This document shows, piece by piece, positions 1-6,132 of a DNA stretch of 6,134 nucleotides (within the stretch, counting starts at the first letter, position 1; each line of letters starts with the position of its first letter). The stretch is from positions 1 to 6,134 of the forward strand of contig JBBDIM010000062.1 in the NCBI GenBank assembly GCA_040880405.1, read 5' to 3'. The stretch is from JBBDIM01 sp040880405. Lineage in GTDB: Bacteria > Planctomycetota > Planctomycetia > Pirellulales > Pirellulaceae. Made by a program: the position numbers and the translations under genes. The notes under the pieces are model-generated. The model was not told the DNA's origin. It saw only the letters and a program-made list of their open reading frames with translations, and searched no databases.

Positions 1-33
1 CTGGGGGCGAAGTCAAAATCCGCGACTCTTTTT

Positions 34-163
34 TTAACCACGAATCACACGAATGGCACGAAAAGCAACCGGCCAAAATTCCGCTTTCCAGGTTTCAACG
101 ATGGCGGTCGAGAAATCGTTGGTCCTTTGAACCAGTTCCCCCTTTCGTGTCTTTCGTGGTTAA
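34..163. repeat. Inverted-repeat element with CCACGAA/CACGAA ends
   Basis: The ends are inverted copies of each other. TTAACCACGAA at 34-44 is matched perfectly by TTCGTGGTTAA at 153-163. The match extends inward to 34-56 against 141-163, with 20 of 23 positions identical. A second nested inverted repeat, CAACGAT at 96-102 and ATCGTTG at 115-121, lies in the middle, so the whole piece can fold into a long hairpin. There is no transposase and no believable reading frame. From general experience, CCACGAA/CACGAA motifs of this kind occur as dispersed intergenic repeats in planctomycete and related genomes. A MITE-like or other palindromic non-coding repeat is the best guess. Confidence 0.55.
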
Positions 164-207
164 TCCTTTCTCTTAAATCTGCCGCCACAGCACGACATGC
201 ACGCGGG

Positions 208-277
208 TCCTCTGCGCTCTCAGCGGCTCCGCGTTTCAAAAATGCGGTTCGGTTGAATTGTGTCGGCCCTCCGGGCC
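208..277. repeat. Degenerate CTCTGCG-type repeat and short GC hairpin
   Basis: Next to the inverted-repeat element, about 208-236 contains degenerate repeats of a CTCTGCG / CTCAGCG / CTCCGCG unit. This style is often seen in intergenic dispersed repeats of planctomycetes and verrucomicrobia. A 5-bp GC hairpin (GGCCC 265-269, GGGCC 273-277, 3-nt loop) follows. No coding sequence is supported between 1 and 345. The assignment to a repeat family rests on recollection, not on a search. Confidence 0.25.
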
Positions 278-347
278 TGGGGGAGTTGGAGATGGCTCCG
301 CATCGGCGAATCCAGGCGCATAACGCGGATCGCACCCGCCTCGACTT

Positions 348-375
348 GCGGTAGCGTCTCTAGAACCGCTACCGC
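348..375 (-). terminator. Hairpin overlapping the lipoprotein stop codon
   Basis: Nine perfect base pairs join 348-356 to 367-375 around a 10-nt loop. The stop codon of the lipoprotein gene (369-371, minus strand) lies within one arm. No T tract follows on the minus strand, so this is not a canonical intrinsic terminator. It could slow RNA decay or help end the minus-strand transcript. Confidence 0.35.
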
Positions 376-1517
376 GTCGCGGTCATCCCCCGCATCACCG
401 GCACGTCGAAGTCAGGCCGCGTGGTGCTCACTCTTGGGCCGCTGTAGCCTGACGGTTCGCCGGCTCCCATCGAGACCGGATACCCACTCTGCCCGCTGCT
501 TTGATAGGGGCTCGGCTGCTGGTATTGAGGCTCCGTGGGGGATGGGTTCCCGTTGGAATAAGGGGCCGCGACTGGGTACTGGTTTTGTTGCTGATTATTT
601 CCCGCTGCCGGATACGAGGCATCCGAACTGCCGTAGATGCCGGACTGCATGGTTGGCTGCTGGGCCGCCATCCCGTGCGGATCGGCCAAATTGATCGAAC
701 GGACATCGGAACGTTCCGGCCGCTGGAACATGGCCTGGGTATCGGCCATCTGGTTGATCCGGTAGCCGATGACCGACACGCTGAAATCAAGGCCCGACTG
801 CGGCAGTCGGATATCCACCTTATAGGGCAAGGTCACTCCGGTCGAAACGTCAAACCGATGGTTCGAGGCCATGGCGGAAACCAACGTCGTCCCTTGCGCG
901 TCGTAAACATGTTGTTCCAGCACATTCCCGTGCGAGCGGTCGATGATGGTTACCTTAGTCAGCGGGCCGGAGCCACTGCTGACCTGCGAGCGAATTTCGT
1001 AATGCCCCGCATTGGTCATTCTCGGCCCCTCATGTTGATCGGTCGGCTCGAAGGTGACCAAGCCAAGTGCATACGAGACCCAGTGCGGCTCGACCGGCAT
1101 CATCTGCCGGGCAGCCGTGTATTGGAACTGATCGTGCCGCGCATAAAGCTGCCCCGGCAGGTTCATCATCTTGCCCCAGAGCCAAAACTCCTGGTCGTTA
1201 CTGCCCAAATCGAGCAGTTGTCCGGTGAGGCTCGTCTCCGCGATTAGGCGGAATCGCTTGGGTGGAACCATGTACAGATTGGCCCTCGCGGCCGGGAAAC
1301 CCTTCACCGAAACGGAGGCCCCGGTCGATTCCAACGACTGCACCTTGGCGGTGTTGCCGTTGACGTGCGCGATCAATTGATCGAGCGAGGCGGTCTCTTG
1401 AAACACGACCGGAGGTTGGTGCATCGGGTCGGTCCGCTGCATCATGGGGCAACCCGCACCGCTACAGACCCCAAGCAGCAAGACACAACTAATCGCGAGG
1501 GTGGATTGTCGATTCAC
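369..1517 (-). CDS. Outer-membrane-type lipoprotein, LolA/LolB-like fold, with disordered tail
   Basis: The 382-residue product starts at GTG (1517), chosen because AAGGA lies 7 nt upstream. Residues 1-22 form a lipoprotein signal peptide: a hydrophobic core followed by a lipobox-like Gly-Ala-Gly-Cys, with Cys23 as the expected lipidated residue. Residues about 40-270 contain a conserved-looking core with alternating beta-type segments. These include a 'SLESTGASVSV' stretch, 'PPKRFRLIAE', a 'LDLGSNDQEFWLW' motif and 'MPVEPHW'. This pattern resembles LolA/LolB-like lipid-binding folds; that is an inference from pattern, not an alignment. From about residue 283 to the end the protein is rich in Gln, Ser, Pro, Tyr, Gly and Asn and is probably disordered. 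The gene is 58 nt downstream of the 161-residue gene on the same strand, so co-transcription is plausible. The substrate is unknown. Confidence 0.8.
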   Translation of the reverse strand: MNRQSTLAISCVLLLGVCSGAGCPMMQRTDPMHQPPVVFQETASLDQLIAHVNGNTAKVQSLESTGASVSVKGFPAARANLYMVPPKRFRLIAETSLTGQLLDLGSNDQEFWLWGKMMNLPGQLYARHDQFQYTAARQMMPVEPHWVSYALGLVTFEPTDQHEGPRMTNAGHYEIRSQVSSGSGPLTKVTIIDRSHGNVLEQHVYDAQGTTLVSAMASNHRFDVSTGVTLPYKVDIRLPQSGLDFSVSVIGYRINQMADTQAMFQRPERSDVRSINLADPHGMAAQQPTMQSGIYGSSDASYPAAGNNQQQNQYPVAAPYSNGNPSPTEPQYQQPSPYQSSGQSGYPVSMGAGEPSGYSGPRVSTTRPDFDVPVMRGMTATR

Positions 1518-1575
1518 CGGTGCATCCTTGCCGTGAAGGTTGATTGTCGTTGGGGGTGTCGTTGCCAGTTCAAAG

Positions 1576-2061
1576 TTATTCGCCGCTTTGCAGCATGCCG
1601 GCCAATTCCGTTTCGATCTGTTGAATCCGATCGGCCGAGGGAGTCGCCACCGCGATCCGGTATTGGGCGTCCCGTTTCAAGCAGACGGTCACCAATTGCT
1701 CGGAACCGTCCTCTTGTTTTTCGATTTCTTCCAGCCGCAAGATTTTGCGGCGAATCATCAACAGCCCCAAGATGTAGCAAACATCCCGCTGGGCCGGGTC
1801 TTCCAGGATTCGCTCGAAGAAGTTGAGCATGATCTCGCTCGGTGCCCACTGCCGCTGGTTCGACTTCGGATCCGGCATCTGCGATTTCCACCAGCAAACC
1901 GCCTCGGCCGGGGCCCCTTCCCACGCTTCGCGACAGTAATCCAACCGCTGGATCTCGGCACCCTCCTGGACCAAAACGGAATAGAACATCTCGCCTGGGG
2001 CGAGGTCCCGCTCGGTCTTGGCGCACCGACGGGTGCAACGCTGGAGTTCGAAATCGATCAT
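1576..2061 (-). CDS. Conserved-looking hypothetical protein with N-terminal Cys pairs
   Basis: This 161-residue soluble protein starts at ATG 2061 and has no clear SD. It belongs to no family I can name with certainty. The N-terminus carries Cys9-x3-Cys13, then a 'LAPGEMFYSVL' segment, then Cys43 and Cys56, which could form a small metal-binding (treble-clef or zinc-ribbon-like) unit. A tryptophan-containing stretch around residues 47-72 ('CWWKSQMPDP') and a helical, charged C-terminal half follow. The length, the residue pattern and the position between two co-directional genes argue that it is real. It lies 102 nt downstream of the zinc-ribbon-like gene and 58 nt upstream of the lipoprotein gene. 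Large overlapping frames on both strands here (1540-2124 plus; 1514-2167 minus) look like shadows. No signal peptide or membrane segment is visible. Confidence 0.75.
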   Translation of the reverse strand: MIDFELQRCTRRCAKTERDLAPGEMFYSVLVQEGAEIQRLDYCREAWEGAPAEAVCWWKSQMPDPKSNQRQWAPSEIMLNFFERILEDPAQRDVCYILGLLMIRRKILRLEEIEKQEDGSEQLVTVCLKRDAQYRIAVATPSADRIQQIETELAGMLQSGE

Positions 2062-2143
2062 GGTTACCCGAATCTGGAGACAGGGTGCAAGAACCCCGGA
2101 AACCTTGGAACGCGGGCCGGATAGTACGGAAAAACCAAAACCA

Positions 2144-2170
2144 ACTCAATAGCCCAAATCGACTCAATAG
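2144..2170. repeat. Short direct repeat ACTCAATAG
   Basis: ACTCAATAG occurs at 2144-2152 and again at 2162-2170, an 18-nt spacing. The second copy overlaps the stop codon of the zinc-ribbon-like gene. It may be the trace of a small local duplication, and chance is also possible. Confidence 0.3.
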
Positions 2171-2430
2171 GCCGTGAAAAACCTGCTATCACTGCCACCA
2201 GTCCCGATCCGCAGCCGCACCGGCTTGGCGCATTTGGGGCAATTGCCGACGTAGTGAGTCCGGTCCCGGTTCTGGTAAATCCGGGCATATCGGCCGCAGC
2301 AAGTGAATTCAATTCCGACAAAAGGCCGACCGGCGGAGCCGGCCGACGGCTCGGGCTGGGGAGTTTGCTGCGAGGGGCTTAGGGGCGGATCGCTACTCAG
2401 ATCAAGTTTGTGGTGCTGCGAATTCATCAT
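2164..2430 (-). CDS. Small zinc-ribbon-like protein
   Basis: The 88-residue product has two parts. Residues 1-36 are Ser/Pro/Gln-rich and probably disordered. Residues 37-88 form a compact Cys-rich domain with Cys44-Cys45 and then Cys64-x2-Cys67, spaced like a zinc ribbon. The domain ends in a 'RLRIGTGGSDSRFF' segment. I recall similar short proteins in planctomycetes but know no function for them. The start could be ATG 2430 or the next codon, also ATG; neither has a good SD. It is the first of three co-directional minus-strand genes (followed by the 161-residue protein and the lipoprotein) and could lead an operon. A nucleic-acid or protein-binding role would be typical for the fold but is not shown here. 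Confidence 0.75.
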   Translation of the reverse strand: MMNSQHHKLDLSSDPPLSPSQQTPQPEPSAGSAGRPFVGIEFTCCGRYARIYQNRDRTHYVGNCPKCAKPVRLRIGTGGSDSRFFTAY

Positions 2431-2508
2431 AAACCAGTCAACCGCAAATATTCTGGAGCAACCGTGAGTTAAGCACGCGTGATTCCGGCTGTCCCGTCTT
2501 TATGAACG

Positions 2509-2536
2509 TTACCAATTCTCTTTTTCGGCGTACAAT
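2509..2536 (+). promoter_or_regulatory. Candidate sigma70-type promoter in the gene-free gap
   Basis: TACAAT at 2531-2536 matches 5 of 6 bases of the -10 consensus. TTACCA at 2509-2514 matches 4 of 6 of the -35 consensus, with a 16-nt spacer. It points towards the stem-loop at 2651-2724, with no convincing gene in between. A 35-codon frame (2551-2658) begins just downstream but has no SD. The promoter call rests on consensus matching alone. Confidence 0.25.
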
Positions 2537-2650
2537 AGCGGTTTGGCTGCATGAATTCTTCAGGAAATCGGCGGCGCGGCACTGCCGATCGGTTTTCAAG
2601 TGTGCCACCCGACGTGGAGATCACAGAGAGAAAAGGCAGAGGCACCATTA

Positions 2651-2724
2651 GGGGATGAGTTCAATTACAAAGAGTCGGAGGCATGGAACCCTAGGCCGCG
2701 GTACTCGTAATTGAGCTTATCCCC
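2651..2724 (+). ncRNA. Long imperfect stem-loop, candidate structured RNA
   Basis: The arms 2651-2668 and 2707-2724 pair over 18 positions without a gap: 16 Watson-Crick pairs and two G-U pairs when read as plus-strand RNA (2657 with 2718, 2660 with 2715). After a three-A bulge, GAGT 2672-2675 pairs with ACTC 2703-2706, and two further 3-bp helices are possible (2676-2678 with 2696-2698; 2679-2681 with 2690-2692). Read as minus-strand RNA, the two wobbles become A-C mismatches, so the plus strand is the better structured transcript. The gap 2431-2736 holds nothing else convincing. It lies just past the stop of the DUF488 gene and could instead be a transcription-end structure for it, though no T tract follows on either strand. 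It matches no RNA family I can name. Confidence 0.45.
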
Positions 2725-2736
2725 GTTCGTTCGGTC

Positions 2737-3123
2737 TCACTCGCGACTTGTCGCCTTCCGTTTTACTTGCAGAAACTCCCGCAGCACGAGAGCGTGATTG
2801 TGCTCCTCGTCGCGAGCGCCAAAGACGAGCAGCACCCGACGACGAGCGGCGATCTTGAGCAGCTTTTCAACCGCTTCGGGACGCGACCGCAACTCTTGTC
2901 GATACCGCTTCTTGAACTCGGTCCAGTGTTCCGCGCGGTGACCGAACCATTTGCGCAGCTCCGTGCTGGGAGCCAAGTCTTTTTCCCACTGGTCAATGGG
3001 CAGATCTTCTTTCTTGAGTCCGCGAGGCCATAGTCGATCCACGAGCACACGATAACCTCGATCGTCTTTGCTAATCTCGTACGCGCGAACAATCGCGATT
3101 TCAGGGAGTTTCTTTGTCGTCAC
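2737..3123 (-). CDS. DUF488 family protein (YeaO-like)
   Basis: The product is 128 residues from GTG 3123, close to the usual 115-125 of this family. The start is fixed by GGAGGG (3130-3135) 6 nt upstream; the longer frame back to 3228 would add an atypical N-terminus and run through a perfect hairpin. Family hallmarks are visible: 'YRVLVDRLWPRG' at 24-35, 'DLAPSTELRKWFGH' at 49-62, and a C-terminal 'DEEHNHALVLREFL' at 105-118. DUF488 proteins are small cytoplasmic proteins whose biochemical role is not settled, so none is claimed. The gene is divergent from the leucine unit, with about 200 nt between its start and the leader promoter. The basic C-terminal tail (119-128) is slightly longer than I would expect. 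Confidence 0.88.
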   Translation of the reverse strand: MTTKKLPEIAIVRAYEISKDDRGYRVLVDRLWPRGLKKEDLPIDQWEKDLAPSTELRKWFGHRAEHWTEFKKRYRQELRSRPEAVEKLLKIAARRRVLLVFGARDEEHNHALVLREFLQVKRKATSRE

Positions 3124-3141
3124 GACGTTCCCTCCGCGTTG

Positions 3142-3172
3142 TCGTGCCGGGGGATGTATTACCCCGGCACGA
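3142..3172 (-). promoter_or_regulatory. Perfect 11-bp hairpin in the 5' leader of the DUF488 gene
   Basis: The arms 3142-3152 and 3162-3172 are perfect inverted copies of a CGTGCCGGGG core, around a 9-nt loop. The hairpin ends 6 nt upstream of the GGAGGG SD of the DUF488 gene. It would be very stable in RNA. Possible roles are transcript stabilisation, control of translation, or simply a dispersed palindromic repeat. No T tract follows it. Confidence 0.45.
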
Positions 3173-3330
3173 AAGACACTTCCCTTTTTTAGCCCCGAGC
3201 ACGTCCGGCCCACCGAGGCTGCCGCCATTCCACTGCCTCATGTCTCCCAAAGCAATACAAAGGCGTCAAGGCTTCTCACGCAGCACGCGGAATCCTTTTC
3301 GGTTTTTATTTTCGCCGTAAATGGGCACCC

Positions 3331-3359
3331 TTGACCGAACCTTCTCCTCTGAGTAGAGT
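3331..3359 (+). promoter_or_regulatory. Promoter of the leuA leader transcript
   Basis: TTGACC at 3331-3336 matches 5 of 6 bases of the -35 consensus. TAGAGT at 3354-3359 matches 4 of 6 of the -10 consensus, with the ideal 17-nt spacer. Transcription would start near 3366, about 36 nt before the leader-peptide start. This is a normal arrangement for an attenuated biosynthetic operon. It is predicted from the sequence only. Confidence 0.55.
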
Positions 3360-3401
3360 CCAAAGTACGTTCCAACTTTAAATTAAATCCAGGGAAATCA
3401 C

Positions 3402-3464
3402 GTGAACCAGTTAGTCCTCCTGCCGCTGCAACTATTGCTGCTGCTTGGCTCGTCCAGGCGTTAG
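3402..3464 (+). CDS. leuL: Leucine-rich leader peptide of leuA
   Basis: The 20-codon ORF starts at GTG 3402 and ends at TAG 3462-3464. AGGGA (3391-3395) lies 6 nt upstream of the start, a good ribosome-binding site in a region where leuA itself has none. The peptide is MNQLVLLPLQLLLLLGSSRR. Nine of 20 residues are Leu, five of them consecutive (11-15). The nine Leu codons include all six synonyms: TTA, CTC, CTG (four times), CTA, TTG and CTT. It sits between a predicted promoter and a terminator hairpin upstream of leuA, exactly where a leader peptide for leucine attenuation should be. Its expected role is sensing charged tRNA-Leu through ribosome stalling, not making a functional protein. 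It is not homologous by sequence to enterobacterial leuL; the name reflects role. Confidence 0.85.
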   Translation: MNQLVLLPLQLLLLLGSSRR

Positions 3465-3515
3465 GGGATTTGCTGACTTTACGAATCAGATACAATCGCA
3501 GAAACCCTAAGGCCT
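3456..3515 (+). promoter_or_regulatory. Antiterminator of the leuA attenuator
   Basis: Positions 3456-3466 pair with 3505-3515 through ten Watson-Crick pairs and one G-G mismatch (3460/3511). TTT 3469-3471 can add three pairs with AAA 3502-3504 across a 2-nt bulge. This helix uses most of the 5' arm of the terminator (3502-3513), so the two structures exclude each other. The leader's stop codon lies inside the antiterminator's 5' arm, so a ribosome that reaches it would block antitermination. A ribosome stalled on Leu codons 11-15 (3432-3446) would leave all or most of the arm free. Confidence 0.75.
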
Positions 3516-3536
3516 TAAACGCCTTAGGGTTTTTTT
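3502..3536 (+). terminator. Rho-independent terminator (attenuator) upstream of leuA
   Basis: A perfect 12-bp stem pairs 3502-3513 with 3521-3532 around a 7-nt loop. It runs into a seven-T tract at 3530-3536. It lies 38 nt after the leader-peptide stop and 190 nt before leuA. As an intrinsic terminator it would end leader transcripts before leuA when leucine is plentiful. The T tract is on the plus-strand side only, so it is not a terminator for minus-strand transcripts. Confidence 0.9.
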
Positions 3537-3562
3537 GTGGTTTTTGATGAAGGGTAGATTCG

Positions 3563-3670
3563 ATGGTGAACCAAGATAAACCACGCCACAGCGGGGGGGC
3601 CAACGTCGCCAGCCTCCTGCTTACCGCGCCGGCTTGCGGCCGGCTGCTTGGCTTATTCATGGTACTTTGA
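3563..3670 (+). CDS. Possible small ORF between the attenuator and leuA
   Basis: A 35-codon frame starts at ATG 3563 with GAAGGG (3549-3554) 8 nt upstream, and ends at TGA 3668-3670, 56 nt before leuA. The predicted peptide has a polar first third and a hydrophobic remainder with seven Leu. It contains a run of seven G at 3593-3599. The frame also spans a 6-bp hairpin (GCCGGC at 3628-3633 and 3639-3644). It would be translated only when the attenuator is read through. It resembles nothing I know, and a frame of this length can arise by chance; the SD is the only support. Confidence 0.22.
   Translation: MVNQDKPRHSGGANVASLLLTAPACGRLLGLFMVL
3628..3644. repeat. GC-rich hairpin in the leuA 5' leader
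   Basis: Two copies of the palindrome GCCGGC (3628-3633 and 3639-3644) flank a 5-nt loop and can form a compact 6-bp hairpin. No T tract follows. It may be part of a dispersed repeat or may shape the leuA 5' untranslated region. The rest of 3537-3726, especially 3670-3726, is A/C-rich and unstructured, which could help ribosomes find the SD-less leuA start. Confidence 0.3.
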
Positions 3671-3726
3671 ACCATCCACCCAATCTTCTATCACCCCACA
3701 AATAGCTAAAACCAAATAGCCGAACC

Positions 3727-5241
<1,515 letters not shown>

Positions 5242-5255
5242 CTCACGCACTTGCG

Positions 5256-5768
5256 TTAGGCCACAAAGGCCAAATAGTAGAAAACCCAACCAGTCACCGC
5301 CGTCATCAGCATCCCGACCGCCGCCAGCCATCCCCAAAAAATGTGGCTGACGCTGTGGTCGCCGGGGATCGGCGGATTGGGAAAACGCTTTAGGGCCCGC
5401 CAAATGACGACAATCCAGAGCACCGGCGTGGGAATCGCAAAGCAAAGGTGAATCCCCAAACTGATATCGACCAGACCACCCTGGTAATGAGGAGAGGGCT
5501 CGGCCAGCTCCCGCCAGTTGGTAAACATCCGCATATCGACTTCAAACGCAATCACAGCCACCAGCAGGACGAGACCGACGACAATTTGGATCCACTTATG
5601 AAGCTGGTATTTCCGCTGGTAGCGGACCAGATAAATGCTCACCCCCAACACCAAAATGATGCCAAACATGGCAGCAAACACGAAGTCGATCATGATCGAC
5701 CCGCGAGTCGGGAGAAACCCGTAGTTTTGTCCGATTAGCGCCACTGCATCCATGATTTGCCCATGCAT
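5256..5768 (-). CDS. DUF420 family integral membrane protein
   Basis: The 170-residue product has four clear membrane segments at about 27-48, 59-79, 100-124 and 143-168. Conserved-looking His residues sit near membrane faces: His57 ('LHKWIQ'), His107 ('SLGIHLCFAIPTPVLW'), and His138 and His142 ('GDHSVSHIFWGWLA'). This is the DUF420 (YozB/CtaM-like) pattern. In Staphylococcus a DUF420 protein supports cytochrome aa3 oxidase function, so a role in respiratory oxidase maturation is plausible here, but no oxidase gene is present in the window. The start at ATG 5768 has a weak GGGA 6 nt upstream; ATG 5753 is an alternative. The gene converges on leuA with 14 nt between stops and no convincing terminator between them. 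Confidence 0.88.
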   Translation of the reverse strand: MHGQIMDAVALIGQNYGFLPTRGSIMIDFVFAAMFGIILVLGVSIYLVRYQRKYQLHKWIQIVVGLVLLVAVIAFEVDMRMFTNWRELAEPSPHYQGGLVDISLGIHLCFAIPTPVLWIVVIWRALKRFPNPPIPGDHSVSHIFWGWLAAVGMLMTAVTGWVFYYLAFVA

Positions 5769-5792
5769 TCCCGTTCCCGCCAGTCAATCTGA

Positions 5793-5811
5793 CAAATATA
5801 GCGAATATTTG
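5793..5811. promoter_or_regulatory. AT-rich dyad upstream of the DUF420 gene
   Basis: CAAATAT at 5793-5799 and ATATTTG at 5805-5811 form a perfect 7-bp inverted repeat with a 5-nt spacer. It starts 24 nt upstream of the DUF420 start codon. A TATATT -10-like hexamer on the minus strand falls inside it, so it could be an operator overlapping that promoter. No good -35 is visible. Confidence 0.3.
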
Positions 5812-5981
5812 CAGCCCACGGCAGCCTGGCAGATTCCCCCTTGATGTTTCCTAATATCGGAATCCACTTAAGCAACCAGTCAGCAAAACCAAGAAACCAC
5901 GAGCAACCGGCCTCCTTCCAACCAAGGCCGAAAAAACACCACGCGAGCAAACCATCACCCGGATTGCCCCCGTCCACCCAC

Positions 5982-6010
5982 TTGAGACAAGCCACCCCCG
6001 GTGGCAAAAT
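5982..6010 (+). promoter_or_regulatory. Candidate promoter of the tRNA-Leu gene
   Basis: TTGAGA at 5982-5987 matches 5 of 6 of the -35 consensus. CAAAAT at 6005-6010 matches 4 of 6 of the -10 consensus, with a 17-nt spacer. Transcription would start near 6017, leaving a tRNA leader of about 30 nt. The remainder of 5812-5981 shows nothing I can interpret. Confidence 0.45.
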
Positions 6011-6046
6011 GCAGCAGCCAAAAAGCTAAAACGAAGTCCACCCCTT

Positions 6047-6132
6047 GGCCGAGTGGCGAAATTGGCAGACGCACAGGACTTAAAATCCTGTGGGGAGTAA
6101 TCCCCGTGCGGGTTCGAGCCCCGCCTCGGCTA
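6047..6132 (+). tRNA. tRNA-Leu, anticodon UAA
   Basis: All arms fold. The acceptor stem pairs 6047-6053 with 6125-6131, with a G-U pair at the first position. The D arm is GCG 6056-6058 with CGC 6070-6072. The anticodon stem pairs 6074-6078 with 6086-6090 around a loop with anticodon TAA at 6081-6083. The long class II variable arm (6092-6096 with 6101-6105) is typical of leucine tRNAs. The T arm pairs 6108-6112 with 6120-6124 around TTCGAGC. A6132 is the discriminator base, as in bacterial tRNA-Leu. The next bases are CT, so CCA is not encoded and must be added after transcription. The anticodon loop has no intron. This tRNA reads UUA and UUG, both of which occur in the leucine leader peptide. 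Confidence 0.96.

Noticed and set aside
45..335. 96-codon minus-strand frame at the left end
   Set aside because: It lies across the inverted repeat and CTCTGCG-type repeats. Its 'NHERHERGNW' stretch is a translation of the CCACGAA/CACGAA motif, not protein conservation.
1514..2167. Long minus-strand frame (217 codons) and plus-strand frame 1540-2124 across the 161-residue gene
   Set aside because: Both are rich in Arg, Gly and Pro and show no family motif. They overlap a frame with better composition and co-directional neighbours, so they are shadows in a GC-rich coding region.
2551..2658. 35-codon plus-strand frame just after the candidate promoter at 2509-2536
   Set aside because: It has no SD, an Arg/Ser/Gly-rich composition and no resemblance to a known peptide. 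Its end lies in the arm of the long stem-loop, which explains the region better.
2684..2690. TGGAACC resembling the T-box core that pairs with a tRNA acceptor end
   Set aside because: There is no stem I, specifier loop or following terminator, and no plus-strand gene follows closely. A seven-base match is expected by chance.
3168..3179. CACGAAAGACAC shared with the minus strand of 147-158
   Set aside because: A 12-base match in either orientation is expected about once or twice by chance in a window this long, so it does not by itself tie the two regions together.
2737..3228. Longer DUF488 frame starting at 3228
   Set aside because: The 35 extra residues do not fit the family's usual length, would pass through the perfect hairpin at 3142-3172, and lack an SD; GTG 3123 has a strong one.
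3238..3675. 145-codon minus-strand frame across the leuA leader, and 3657-4241 minus across its start
   Set aside because: The first runs through the terminator hairpin and leader peptide, so its sequence is explained by them. The second is mostly leuA in antisense. Neither has an SD or motif.
5735..6007. 90-codon minus-strand frame overlapping the DUF420 start
   Set aside because: It is Trp/Gly-rich without conserved features, overlaps the likely DUF420 promoter, and has no SD. Chance frame.
6079..6085. Possible group I intron in tRNA-Leu(UAA), as in cyanobacteria
   Set aside because: The anticodon loop is an uninterrupted seven bases, so no intron is present.
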